Part shown: positions 43,130 to 56,670 of the stretch, piece after piece
Position numbering within the stretch: position 1 is the first letter of the stretch
Layout of the letters: each line of letters starts with the position of its first letter
NCBI GenBank assembly: GCA_002197995.1
Contig: NGZR01000006.1
Span: 2,593,001-2,657,000 of the forward strand
DNA length: 64,000 nucleotides
Direction: 5' to 3'
Source of the DNA: Gaeumannomyces sp. JS-464
Taxonomy: Eukaryota; Ascomycota; Sordariomycetes; Magnaporthales; Magnaporthaceae
Notes under the pieces: generated by a model
The model's input: the letters and a program-made list of their open reading frames with translations, nothing else
Database searches by the model: none
What the model was told of the DNA's origin: nothing
Made by a program: the position numbers and the translations under genes

Positions 43130-44905
43130 AGCACTAATTGGATACGTGCCGGGGTAGTTTTTTAAGCTACGCTTTATTGCTGTAGTTGTGCCGGATTTGT
43201 ATAGTAAAAAAGGTGCATTTTTCTTTGTATTTTTTATATTTATCCTCCGTTTAACGGTAAGCAGCCCGTTTAACGTCGTTTAAGGTTAATTTTCCGCTTA
43301 AACCCTGTGCTTTTATGGAAAAATGGCTCCCTTTTAATGCGAAAATGCTTGTAAATCCGTTATTAAAGTACATTTTGGTTAAATGGCAAGCCTAAAACGC
43401 TTTACGGGCTAGCCATTCCTCGAAATATTTAATAATTTTTAGCTGCCTTTAAAAGGTTTGCCGGACCTTTTGCTAAGCTTATTAATGCATTTTAAAATCC
43501 CGGGTAAAAACGACGTGCTTTTAAAGGTTAAACAGCTTTGTACGGCTGTATTTTACGGTTGTAAAGGCGTTATTAAAAACGGTTAAATTAACGCGGCGTT
43601 AGTAAGCGTAAACCAGGTTTTGTAAATTTTTGGTATTTTTAACGGCCGGATTAACGTCGGGCCGGGTTAGCGCTTTTACCGTTGGCATTTAAAAAGTCGA
43701 AATCTTTGTTATATGCCGGCGTTGTTTTTTTACCTCCTAGCGGTTTTAATGCTTTTTAATATATGCGATAACGTTTTTATTTAGGTGGAAAATGCAGTAT
43801 TGCAAACACAAATCGGGAAAAATAGCTTTTGCGCTAAAGCGGAAATGCTTATCGCCGTTTGTAATTCCGACCTTTAAAGCCGAAAGGCCCAAAAATTCGA
43901 AATAATCTTTTAAATGCCGGAATTACCACTTAAAAACCTCCTGGGTTTCGTTGTAAAAAAGCTTTTAAAAAACCGGAATAGTCGTTTTTTCCGGCGTTAT
44001 AACGATTGTAAAAACGAGGTGCATTTGGTATTTGTTAATCTTATAGGTAACGTTAATTTAAATGCATTTCCCTGCTTTTTTTTTTTTTTAGCTTTTTTAA
44101 GCTTTTCCAGTACGCTTAAACGTAAGCAGCCCACCTTTTTTGCTTTTTATCGATCCAACAAATCCCAAAGTAATTTATATCCCCTCGCTCGTTAATATTT
44201 AAGCATTTAAAAAAGGCTTGCGTTGCAAAATACCCATCCCGTTATTAGGCTCGTATATTAGCACGAAAGCGGTAAATTTCGGCTATAATCCAACGCCGGA
44301 AAAGCCATTAATTTGCTATAAAAGTGCGAATCGTTATAAAAGTTAGGGTATCGTTTAAAGCGGCCGTAATAAAAGCCCGGCGCTAAGGTATTATTAAAAT
44401 AACTAATGCATTTAGCTAAAGTTAAATGTATAAACTTTACTTACCCCGCACTACTTACCTTGTATTACTTACCTTATACTTTTATGGATATGTGCATAAG
44501 GTTAGCTTATAGCGTGCTATAGCGCTTAAATTAACCGCTGTGGGGCTATTTAATTTACCTACTTTACACGCGCTAACACAAAGGTGAAAAACGCACAAGT
44601 TAAATTTAAAAGCTTAACGCAAAAATGGCTTTGGTAGCCGTAGGTCGATTTTTTTAATTTCCTTATATAAAATAATTTTTCGGAAAATCGCGTGCGGCAC
44701 CAAAACCCTTTTAAACGGGGGGCCCGCGGGATCGATGTCGAAAGGTATATAAAAAAAAGCGACTATTAACGCCCCTTTTTTGCAATATAAGCTTATACCA
44801 CCCACTAAGCTTAAAGCCTTACCAGCATTGTTTATAATGCTTAATAAAACCCGTACTAATTAAACGTAACCTTATTAGCTACTATATATTACAATCGGGG
44901 GTTTG
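43130..44905 (-). mobile_element. Mutator-like transposase relic (catalytic part)
   Basis: The minus strand reads TNKYQMHLVFTIVITPEKT, then KDYFEFLGLSALKVGITNGD, then SAKAIFPDLCLQYCIFHLNK, NVIAYIKKH. This matches the MULE pattern in which the second Asp region is followed by LC-WH-NKNV. Stops interrupt repeatedly. The upstream part (44600-44820) has an open frame that I cannot place. Together with 36900-37602 it makes one element split by gypsy 1. Confidence 0.6.
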
Positions 44906-45386
44906 TGTTACGACTAGCATGTAAGCTTTAAGGCAGTAGGACGGGAAAGGCCCTAAATAATGCCCTTACCCCGCATTAAAACACGTGGAGCCACGTAACC
45001 TAAGTGGGATTTATAAATTTGTCATAACTAAAAAAACAAAACGACAAATCCAAAAAAAATCCGTGGATTTGTGGTAGCTAAAAAACAAAGCAATAAATCC
45101 AAAAAAGATTTACAAATTTATAATAAGCTAAAAATAAAACTACAAATTTAAAAGCTATTAAGGAAAAAGCAGCGTATATATAAAGGATGGATTTTTACTA
45201 TTTTAAATAGTTTTAATTAAAACTTCGTCATTAGTTAACCTAAGTTAGCTTTTAAATATCCCTTAAGGCAAGCAATTAAATTATCCTTTTAAATTACGTG
45301 TTTCTTTTAAATATTAAACTAGTAAAACTATCCTTTTTACTTTTCCCGAAATGCTTTACCCTAAAAGCAAACCCTTAATTATAACA
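44906..45386 (+). repeat. 5' LTR of gypsy 2
   Basis: 481 bp, TG...CA, preceded by GTTTG. Contains direct repeats of GATTTATAAATTT-GT-ATA-CTAAAAA-CAAA units around 45009-45145. Confidence 0.9.
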
Positions 45387-46201
45387 TTTTAACTAATCCT
45401 ATTTAATACCTCGTTAAAAAAAAGGATAATACAGCATAACAAGCAGTAATAAAACGCTTAAAAAGGGAAAAATTACGGTTTTTACCTTTAATAGTGTTAA
45501 GTACGACTTTAACAAAACCGCTAACACGGCTAGCTTTTTTAAACTTATAGCGAACGAAATCGCTAAAAGGCAAACCGAAGTAAAGCAGTTTATTACGAAG
45601 CTAATATCCTTCGAAACACCTATCGCAATTTAAACGTACAAATTCCCGTTTTTAAACTTTTACGAAAAGGAAAACGGCAAGTTTAAAACGTTTTTTACCA
45701 AATGCAAAAGCTATTTTAAATTTTACAAATAACAATTCGTAAACGAAAAGCAAAAAGTCGTTTACGCCGTTATTAAATTAAACGGTAAAGTAAAAAATGG
45801 TTTTAATTAACTTAAAGCGATTATTTTAAAAGGTATAAAAATAGCTAGGAAATTATTAAAGTTATTTTCGCTAACTTTAAAACTTTCGGAACAAAAGTCG
45901 GCGAAATGTTCGAAATAATCGACGAAACCCAAATCGCTAAAAAAGAACTGTTAGCTTTAAAATAGCGAAAAGCCGCAGTTAAATACGCAGCGGATTTTTA
46001 ACAAATTAGCATTAAGTTTAACTAAGGCGATACTACGTTAATGCTACACTTTTATAACGAATTACGCGAAAACGTAAAAAACGAATTCGCTAAATAAAAT
46101 CGCTTAAAGTTTTTTACGGATTACGTTAAAAACGCGGTTTAAATTAGCGATAAATTATATAAACGATAATAGGAAAAAAAAGATATAGTTTTAAAAGTAT
46201 A

Positions 46202-46244
46202 ACGTGGTCCATTACCGAATCGAACACATTACCAAATCGGACAC
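46202..46244 (+). repeat. Left terminal inverted repeat of the pogo element
   Basis: Matches the inverse of 48020-48062 with a few transitions. Confidence 0.85.
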
Positions 46245-48019
46245 CCAACCCCAACCTCCGGTTAATCGACGCGCATGCCAACCCAAAAACGCCAGTAATT
46301 CATTTAAACTATTCGGAACTATATACATCGGACATTTCTACTTCCTTTTAACAAATGCGCGCATTATGTCCGGTTTTGCCGCAAGTGCCACATCGCCGAC
46401 GAGTTGTTATCGCCCTTTTTTCTTAACCCTTATAATCGCGCATTTCTTGCTATAACTGCCCATTTAGCTCTTGCTAGTCCAAAACATTTTTTATCTCTTC
46501 GACGGTATGTAACCCTCCTTATCGGACACGTGTTTTTTTGGCCTTCCGGCGTTTGCTTAATGCTTCGTTCGCTTTGCGTAGCGAAGCAACTTCGGCCTTA
46601 AAAAGGGCCACTTAATGCATAATCGAACTCGTCCTTTTCGCAAGCTAATCCACAGCCGCTAACATGGGTAACGGAAAGCTACTTCGGTGATTGGAAATCC
46701 GAGTTTTAATGTGTTCGGACTGCGAAGTTGCTTCTTTAGCCGTCCGCGGCGTTTTAAAAGTCCAAGGTTCGGGGTTATTTAAAGGCATCCTCGAAGGAGT
46801 TAAAGTCCGTAGCCTTACATCCAGCTTTTCCAAAACTAAATCCGGATTAAAAAAAGCAAAGCTAACCCTTCGGAAACCTCTTTAAATGTTTCCTTCGGTT
46901 ATAAAGTCGAAAAATGCCGCTTTAAACGCCGAAAGGAACTCGACCTTAGTTACGTGGTTAACGTGCAATCTTATTAAATTTTCGATTTGTCGACCGTACG
47001 CTTTTTTTAGCGGGCTAAAGCATTTAACGTTAAGCGGCTAAAGGAAGTAAAACGAATGCGGAGGTATGCAAAGCGTAACGATGTTATGTTTTTGGCAGTA
47101 AAGCTCGAAATCCGTCGAATGGTAGCTTTCGTGGCCGTCCAGCACTAACAAACGATGGGGACCCCGTGGAACGAGCTGTAATGTGTTTATCGAAATGCCG
47201 AATCCATTTTAGGCCGAGTTCGTTCGTAATCCACCCGTTAGCGTTTATTGCGATAACCCAATTGCGTGGAAGGTCGGTTTCCGAATACCAATTGGCCAGG
47301 TGGTACTGCCTTTTAACGATAATAAAAGAGGGGATCGCTTAACCGCAATAGTTAACCTTTTAAATAATTGTAGCCCATTCCCGGTTGCCAGGCTGGACCA
47401 GCTTTGCTTTGCCACGGCCTTCCGACGTTGTAATAACTATAACGGCGGCGATTATGCCCATAAAAAGCCGGTTTCGTTAAAGTTGTAAATGTTATTATCC
47501 TGGATGCCATATTTGGCCATAGTATTTCGCATAAGGTCGAACCACGCAAAAACGAGCTTGGGATTTTCGCATTTGGCCTTTTGGTAGTCGTACTTTCGAA
47601 TCCAGCGCGTGCCGAGCTTTGCGCGGCGCTTAACGAATTTTTCGACCTAGCATTTGCCAACGGCGCCCGCGTCGCGTTCGGCGAGCAATCGGTTGGCCAT
47701 ATTTTTAACACCAAAATGCCGGGAAGGAAATGCGCGAGAATTCAGCTCGAGTATGTATTTAACAAGCGCTTCCTTTTTAAATTCCGTTAATTTCCAGGAG
47801 TTGGGCTTCCTATCGAGTCGAGCAGGTTTGCCGTGGCGTCGGTCGCTTAATGTAAAAATGGGACATTGTAAAGCTTTGCTGCAGCACGCATGCTAATTTT
47901 CGGATTATTTTTAATTGCCAGCAAAGCAAGGATCACTTTGGATTTTTTGGATTGCGAATTTATTGCGTAAGTGTCGAGATGTTTAGGTGGAAAGTTAACG
48001 CGCGCGTCGCGTCGAAAAA

Positions 48020-48062
48020 GTGTCCGACTTGGTAATGTGTCCGACTTGGTAATGGACCACGT
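48020..48062 (-). repeat. Right terminal inverted repeat of the pogo element
   Basis: Holds two copies of GTGTCCGACTTGGTAAT; this end is closer to the unmutated form than the left end. Confidence 0.85.
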
Positions 48063-49160
48063 TAACATAAAATAAAAAGCTAATTAAAAAAAAGGCTAAT
48101 TAGCAACTTATTACGGTTTATAAAACGCATTTAAATTTTATAAACTTTAACGCGGGAACCGTTTATTAATAATAAAGGTAGTAAAAAAGGTAAAAGCAGG
48201 ATTTAAAAAACGGAAAGTGTTTTAAATGTGGTTAAAACGGCCATTTTAAAGCAAATTGCCCCCGGCGAAACGACGACCGTTAAATAACTAATTTATAACG
48301 AACGCAAAAAAGCCCGGCATAAAATAGTTTATATCCCGGGTTAGCGTTTAGTTGGATAAACTGCTACGACGAACTATGCGCTACATATTAGTTCGATAAA
48401 AAGGCTACCGGATAATACCTTTAAAAATTACGAAATTGCGATATTTAAAGCTATTAAGGTTAAATATAACAGCGAAGGAAAATAACGGGTCGTTTTTAAT
48501 TCCAAAACGCGGGAAAAAAAAACGACGCCGCTTTTCGCTAAGCTTAAAAAAAGTAACTTTAAAAAGTAGTTCGGAAAAAGGATAAGCTTAAAAAAAACCT
48601 TTAAATTAAACACACCTTTTTTAAAAGTCGGAAAATTCCGATACCGACGCCGAAGTAAACCAAAACGGTTAAAATATTAACGTCGTTTAATTTTAAAAAA
48701 AGGCTAAAAAGGAAACGGCCACGTGCAAACCGTCGTTTAAACTTATAGCTTAAAAAGTTAAATGGAAAAGCTAACGGGCTTTTACACCTTTTAACGTTTT
48801 AAAATGTTTTTAAATGTTAAGGTTTTAAAATACCCCGACGGGCTTTTATATTATGCTACTTTAATAACGGGAAACGATGGTTAAGCTTTATCGTAATTCG
48901 AAAATAATTAAAAAGTTATATATTTAAAAAGCTAATCCAAAAACGCGAATTAAAAAAAAAAACTCGCGTTATATTTATTAAACCATTTAAGCATTAGTAT
49001 AACGCACCCCGGTTATTTATGCCTTTTTTAAGCAAAATGCATTTATAAAAAATGCAAATTCCACTTTAAAACCAAGTTTAAATACGATTTTGCTTTAAAA
49101 AGGTTTAGGAATAAGCCGAGGCCCAAATTACGGCTAGCGTTTTAATTACCACGGTGGGAA

Positions 49161-52100
49161 GCTTAAACCAGTCGATGCACGCGTTACGCGCTAAAAACCG
49201 GAAAAATATGCAGCAAACCCGATAAAAACTAACCCGCGAGCTCGAAAACCCCCAACTATTATAACAACGATGCAATTTGCAAAGCAGTACCTCCAGTCGA
49301 TTAGCGAGAAAAAGAAAAAAAACTACGGCCGCCGAAATTATCGCGAAACTCGTTTAGCACGTTTAAACGACCGACCGAACCACCGCGAAGCTAATAACCT
49401 TTATTATTAACCCCAAAGCGATACGAACGATTTTTTAAACCCTCGAACGTATTAAAACGATTATAAAAAAAAAAATATAAACGACCCCGAACACCCCGGC
49501 CGATGGCCGAATAAACGGATAAACCTGGGCTTAAGTAATAGGGGGGACCCCGGGAGTTAACGAGGAAGCTTACGCGACGATACCCAAGAAAACGACGGCT
49601 TTAACCATTAACGATAAGGTTTTAACCGTAACCGGCGAAAACTTAATTAAAAAAATGCAGCCCGATAAGATTAAACAACTGTGTAATACCATTTTAAATA
49701 AAGGATAGGTTAACGCGGCCTATTAATACCCATCCAGCGATATACGCTTTTATTTTCGGGATGTAAACACCTGGAAAAAAGCGGGAAAAAAAGCAAATAA
49801 ACTTTAAAAATGCGTAAAAATAAAAACGAGGCCGAAAAATACGAGTGGGAAATAATAAACGCCCTCGACGACCTCGCAAAAATGTACCCGTTATATTTGT
49901 AATACGCGCCTTTTTTAAAGTCCGGGATACCTTAGCACGCAAGCCGATTACGGCTAACCCGACCGACGATAACAATGGTAGCGACGGGACTTCCGGCGGA
50001 TAAACTGCGACCTTTTTTAAACGAAAAAGGAAAGGCCGAGTATTAATTTAAACTGGCAAAAAACTAAAAGGCCGAAAACGCGAACAAAAATATCGAGCGA
50101 GTAACGGTCGCAGCGTGGAAAAAAAGGGATAATAAAGATAAAGTGGCGGCTTTTATCCAAATAACGAGCTTAAAAGGAGCTATTAATATATAAAAGAATT
50201 ACTTCCGATAAAACGGCGTGGCGTATTAATGCCGTCCTTTTAACCCCGAACTTTCCACGGTATAATGCTTTAAATGCTTTAATTAAAAGCATAAAAGCTT
50301 GCAATGCAAGCTAGGAGTTATATGCGTTTAATGCGAAGGGAAAAACCACGACGATAAATAATGCCCGAAAAAGAAAAAGGCCGTAAAAAAGTTCCCGGGA
50401 AATATAAGCTAAGCTTTTTGCATCCCATATAACAAAATAAAACACCCGTCGTATTATTTAAAATGCCCGGTACGGAAGCAAACGTAATAACGAAGGAAAA
50501 AAGCGTGGCTTACACGTTTAACACATTACGAAAAACCCACGACCCCGCCGTTAAGGTCGCCGCGAGCCCTTTCCTTACTTATACCGAACCTTTAAAGCCC
50601 GAAAAAGTGGGACCCCGTAAAAAAAGTGGCTTTGCTTAACGAAAAAAACGAAGGTAAAAAACCATTAAAGGAAAAGGTAATAGCGGGGATAAATAAGCGA
50701 ACGAGTACGTCGAAAAACTATTACAAACGGGGTAAAAAAGGAGTTCCTAAGTGATTTATATAAAGGATAGCATTAAAAAAGGGCTTTACAAGCTTGTAAT
50801 AAAAGCGTATAACCGGCCTTGTATAGCTTTATGCAGTTTTACGGGACATTGGGAAAAGATAGCTTAACGGAACCAAAAGAGGAAATATTAAATACCGAAG
50901 TATTAAACGCTTTTTTAAAAACCTCGCCGCGAATTCCCATTTTAAACAAAAGCAATACGCTTATACGTTTACCAGCCCCCGTTTAACGCGAGGACGCTAA
51001 AAGGTCGAGGTCGACGTTATTACGACCTTTTCCACTAATAAAACGGAAAAGAAATTCCCCGGGATTAGCGGGTCGACCGGTAAAACGGTTAAAAAAAGTC
51101 TTATTAACCGACCATAATAATGTGGCGATTACCCGTTTTTTTTAAAACTAGCGAATAAAAAAGGCTTCGCAAACACTTTGCACCCCTTTTACGGCTCCCT
51201 CGGCGAAACCAGGATCTTTTGCGATATTAACCTTATTATTACCGTTTAAAGCGATGTTAGTAAAATTTAATTAAAACGAACCATTGTTATAAAGCGACCC
51301 GTCGTTATTAAGCATATAAATACGCCGAAAGGACGCGGAAAGCTTGGAAATACCCTATATTATAAAAGGAACTAATTTAAACGAAAACACGAATGCTTAA
51401 AGTGCTATAGTAAAATATAAGGAAAAAACTAAAAGTGTTAAACGCTTTGCTCGCAAAGGGAGGTACCCTGGACGTACTTGCGATTTAAAAGCTTTTAAAA
51501 AATATAAAAGGGAATGCTAAATGCCCGGCTTAAACCGGAAGAAAAATTATTTAACATATATATAAACCTTCCCTTTTACAACGCCGCGGAAAGGCGTAAA
51601 AGGCCACGCTACCACCGCGAGGCGAAAAAGGCAGGGCTTTATCCCTTTCCCCTTAACCCGAACCACCCCCACCGCTAAATAAAGCGGTAATATACGTAAA
51701 GTCGACGTTACGTATATTAAAGTACGAAGCGGAACCGGATTAGTGCAAGGTTATTATCGGAACGAAAAAAAAACATAACGATTTGGTCCGTTTACTTTCC
51801 AACGCTTAGGAGTACGACGGTTACAAATTGGCATACGTTTATTAATAACCTCGCGGAAAAACCCCCGAAAAGTTATAGCTTTTTAATAAGGGATTTTAAC
51901 CTCCATTATAAATTATGGATGTTTAAAAAACCAAACAATGCATCGATGCACGTAAAAGTACCTAAGCTAATGGGATTAACGAACGCATAAAGCATGCATT
52001 TATTAATTTGTAAAAACACCCCGACGAGGTTAGCACCCCGTTATAAGGATATAACATTCGACTTAATATGGGCTACTAATAATTTGCAAACTTTACCTTT

Positions 52101-55100
52101 CGAAAAGTGGCGATAAGGTGGTAGCGATTATACTGGGATGGTTACCACGATATACGAACCACGTTTAAAAATTTATATCCTAACGGAAAGGAAATAAAAT
52201 TGGAGGAAAATAAATAAAAAGCTAGCGGAAAACCTAGCGTTAAATAGGATTAAAAATTTACTTCGACCTTTTAAAACCCATAAGCGATCGATAATAAAAT
52301 AAACGAATTAGTTCGAATATTATTGGAAATCCAAAACCTTGCGGTTTTTAAACGTAAAGGGAAATAAGGAGGATACAACTGGTAAACCGAGGAAGTTTCC
52401 CAACTATTTCGCAAAAAATTTTAAACCGAAAAAAAATGGAAAGCCGATAGGTCGAACGTTAATAAAAACCTAATAAAAGAAATAATAAAAAAGAAAAAAT
52501 AAGCGGTACGAGTAGCAAAAAGGTACACGTGGCGTACCGCTATGCATAAAGCGAGCAAAGAGCAAAACGCAAAAAGCATATGGACGATCGCTAAATGGGT
52601 AAAGCATAAAAGTTACCAGCTTTTACCACTTTTATCGCTGCTAACTTTTAAATTACTTAACGGCGGGGTAACGGCGATTAAAAAGGCGAAAACGGAGGTG
52701 TTTAAGAAAAAGTTTTTCCCTATTTTAACGGCAAATATAACAAATGTACCGAACAACCCAAACACGAATTACATACCATTAAAAATTCGACGTAAAATTA
52801 GCAAAAAGAACGTTAAAAAGATATTGCGAAGTATAAAACTATAAAAGCACCGGGCTTAACGGGCATTCCTAGTGGAGGTTTGCTAACGATGGGATTTGCT
52901 TTGTTTAAAGCATTAGCGGAGTTGTTTATAACGTGCGTGGATTAAAAATACTTTTTCGCGAAATTCCGCCGATTTCGCACGATTATATTATAAAAACCAA
53001 ATAAAGATTTTAGCATAGTGGAAGTATAAAAACCCATCGCGCTATTAAAAACGATGGGAAAAATATTGGAAAAGATTTTAGCGAACCGTATACGCGATAT
53101 AGCCGAAAGGTATTAGTTATTTCCCGATAAACAAATGGGGAATAAATAGCATAGGTTAATAAAAACCGCTATGCGCTTGTTTACAAACGTAATAAACATA
53201 GCTTAAAACGCAAAAGCCGTGGTCGGCTTTTTGTTTTTGGATATTAGCAAAGCTTTTAATACGATATCGCATATACGACTTTTCGACGAACTAAAAAAGC
53301 ACCGTTTCCCGATATAAACTTTTAAGCTTTTAGGGAGCTTTTTAAAAGGAAGAAAAACGACGTTGCATTTCGACGGCGAAAACACCGAAAAGGGAAAGGT
53401 ATTTTGCGGGGTTCCGTAAAAATCCCCGATTTCCCCCATATTTATCTTTTATATTTCCGGCTTATATAGGAAATTAAAAAATGTAAAAAAAGTTGCGTTA
53501 ATAAAATTCGCCGGCGATATTAACCTAATTAGCTTCGACCGCAATGCTATTAACGCAGCGAAAAAGCTAAAAAAAGGCACACGACGTATGTTTAAAATGG
53601 GCGGCTAAATTTAAAGCAAAGTTCGATCCGGGCAAATCTTAACTTATTTAGCTTACAAAAAAACGCAAACTAGTATTAACTTTGTTATTACGTTTAAAAA
53701 AGGTTATAATAAAGCTAAAAAAAACTAAAAAGGGAGTAAAAGTTTTAAAGTTATAAATTAATTCCAAATTCGATTGGACTTAACATATTTAAAAAAATGC
53801 ACGAAAAGATGGAAACCCAAAAGCTATTTTTTATACGCTTAGCAGCGATTACGTGGGGCTCCTCGTTTATTAAAATTAAACATTTGTATTTAACGGTAAT
53901 TAAAACGGCGTTAAGCTTCGTAATACCAGCGTACTACAAGTTTAACGGCAACTTGTAGCGATTTAAAAGGGTGGTTAAAGCGTGGGCTAAAGTCCAAAAC
54001 GAATGTTTAAAAAAGGTAATAAAAGCGTATAAAAGTACGTTATAACGCTTGTTAAAGGTAAAACACACATGGCATTAGTTAGCATTTGGCTAAACGGCCG
54101 GATCGCCCACTTTAAAAGGAAATTACGAAATAGCGGAATGGTAGCAAAAATCGAAAGCGCGTACCGAAAAGTACAAAAACGCATAAAAAATAGGAGGAAA
54201 AAGCCGACCGCGGCAACCTCGCGAAGGACGAAAAGGAAAGACGAAACGGTAATATAAATCGAAACGAACGAATTAAAAAAAGCTGTTTTCGAAAAATAAA
54301 AAAGCAATGGGAAAAATATAAAACTTATACCCGACGTTAAGTAAAAGCAAACGAAAAACTACCCGACGAGGAGCGATTAAGTTTTTACCGCGATTTTTAT
54401 AAAGCCGAAAGCTTATTATTAATATAACTCCGCACGGAAAAGCTGGGATTGCGTAATTACCTAGCGTTACGGAAAGTTCCCGGCGTGGTAGCGACGTGCC
54501 AATGTAAATAAGCACTGGAAATAGTCGCATATATATTAAAACATTGCCTAAACCTACGGGAATAAAAAACGGAGCTTTTCCGGCTAATAAAAAACACGAC
54601 GAAATCGACGCTAAACCGCTTAAAAAAAGCAGCGATAGTAATTAAATGGTTCCTAAAAATAAGACGGCTTCCGAATTACGCGCTATTAAGCATTATAATT
54701 AAAAAATGAACGAGGAAAGTTAAGGAAAAAAAAAGCGCAAATAAAAAAAAGAACGCCGCGATAAAGCGGCGAGCTCGGAAGGGAAATAAAAGGCTTAACG
54801 GTTTTAGCTTCGAAAAGTTAAACCCATTTGGACTTCGCTAAAAAAGCCCACCTTTAAAAAACGTATTAACAACTAATATAACGATAATAACAACGCTTTT
54901 ACCCTTGCTAACAAACGACTATTAGTATTTAAAACCTATTTAAAATGTTTATAAAAACGGGATTTTATTAAAACGCTTAAACCTAACTTTAAGCCATCGC
55001 AAAAATCCTGGTCGAAAAAAGCTCGAAAACCCCCCGCAAAGGAACCCCCCCCCAGCTTTACCGGTAACGACTATTACTTACTTAATTTTTATCGCCGTTT

Positions 55101-56668
55101 TTACCGTTATCACTTTCCCTATTTTTAACGAGCTCGCCGATACCATTTAGGAAATTACGCGTATTAACGCGGAAATGGCTATACCGAATGGAATTGTTCG
55201 CTATGCTTTCGATTATAACATCGAGCTAATTTTTATCCTTTTACCGAAAACCTTACCGCGATTTATCGTACGGATCGCACCGAGGTTAACAACCGTAATA
55301 AAAGCGGTATTACTAAAAGCGAAATCGCGGAAAGCGGCTAAAACCTTAGGGTTATCCGAAGGGTAACGGGGAACTTTTAAAGCGTTCGCAGGGAAATACT
55401 TTTCGCAAGCGATTTTAAAAAATTCGTAAACCTCCTTTTTATAACTTTAAAACCAGTTTAACCACTTTTAAAAAGGTATTAGCAAGGTATAAAAAGGAGG
55501 AAAGGAATTATAAAATATTTACAGCTTTGTTATAACCCGTAAAATCGATATGCCAGTTATAATCCTTGCGATAAGCGAAGGATTCGGTATTTTTAAAAGA
55601 AAAGCGCATATCGATAAACTTTTTAACGAAGTTAACGAAACGGCGACCAAAAACCGAGGCGACCTAACCAGCGGTAAAAATGCATTAGCCGTTTTTACCA
55701 GCCTTTTTTTTAGTGCAACAATATATATACTTTTTAAATTTCGAATTTAAACCGAAAAAACGTATTAAAAGGGTATCGGATATAAAAACGAAAACATTAA
55801 AAAATAACAAATTTATTAATGTTTTATATGCAAACGCGGTTTAGCGATAGCTCGTTAAACATTATACGCAAATAAGTTATGCAGCTTTTCGGGCCGCAAG
55901 TAATATTAAGGGAGGTTAATAGGAGGTATCGGAAAAGGGGTGGAAAATACATTTATAACCGACGCGTTTTACGGCGCTTAACGTTATCCATCGCGGCGGG
56001 CGGAAAAAAACCGCGTTTAAGCATAGCGACGAAGCCCGTGGGTGCGCGTAGGTATACGTAAAGTATCGAAAGGACAGTTGGAAAAAATACGGGATTTCGG
56101 CAAGCAACGCGTTAAAAGGTTTGCGAGGTCGCCGTGTTTAAAAAAGTGCAAAAAGGGGAGGAATTTACCAATCGTTATTATTATTGTTATTATTAAGTTA
56201 AAAAGAGGAAAATTAAAAAAGGGAAAAAGGCGAAAGTAAAGCCCTTTTTATATTGGATTTAAGTTAACGAAAAGGGAAAGCATAAAAAAACGGGCAAAGG
56301 GATAAAAAAAAGGCGCGACGAAATCGCCGAATACGGGAAAAAGCGACCCAACCGATCGACCGCAAAAACGCTTCGAATTAACAGCGACCCCGACGAAAAC
56401 CACCAATTAAACCCGAATACCTCGCATCGATTAACATATTTTTCTTTTACAAATCGATTGGAAGTACGGTGGTAAAACTTTACTTTTAACAAAACTATAT
56501 ACAAAGCGGACGCGGATTCGAAAATACCTCGAATAAACCTTTTTACCCGACTTTACTAACGGCTGTCGTGCTAAAAGCACGGTTTTTGCCTTAATAGCTA
56601 CTTAAATTAAAAATTACTCTTTATGGTTTATTTAAGTCGAACAAAGTAAATAAATATATATATATATA
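49161..56668 (+). mobile_element. LINE (non-LTR retrotransposon) inside gypsy 2
   Basis: 7,508 bp between identical 14-bp target duplications TACCACGGTGGGAA (49147-49160 and 56669-56682). It ends in a TA-dinucleotide tail after GTAAATAAA. ORF1 has CCHC knuckles at about 50260-50370 (CFKCF..HKSLQC, CEGKNHDDK). ORF2 has an endonuclease region (FLIRDFNLHYKLWMF at 51880-51925) and reverse transcriptase: VEVYKPIALLKTMGKILEKI near 53020-53080, VGFLFLDISKAFNTISHIRL near 53220-53280, and FAGD in place of FADD near 53507. Layout is that of Tad/CgT1-like fungal LINEs. All frames carry RIP-type stops. Confidence 0.8.
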
Positions 56669-56670
56669 TA
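56647..56670 (+). repeat. AT-rich/TA tail of the LINE
   Basis: GTAAATAAATATATATATATATATA immediately before the target duplication, instead of a poly-A tail. Confidence 0.8.

Larger units (their letters stand above)
46202..48062 (-). mobile_element. Complete pogo/Fot1-type DNA transposon inside gypsy 2 gag
   Basis: 1,861 bp, flanked by TA (46200-46201 and 48063-48064). The ends are ACGTGGTCCATTACC and its inverse; each terminal inverted repeat is about 43 bp and contains ATTACCAAGTCGGACAC twice. The transposase lies on the minus strand: N-terminal helix-turn-helix (KKSKVILALLAIKNNPKISM), RAAAKLYNVP, the DDE core (LVFAWFDLMRNTMAKYGIQD, NNIYNFNETGF) and a tail (NPEPWTFKTPRTAKEATSQS). Stops at former Gln/Trp codons break the frame, but much less than in the surrounding gypsy, so it inserted later or was mutated less. 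Confidence 0.85.
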
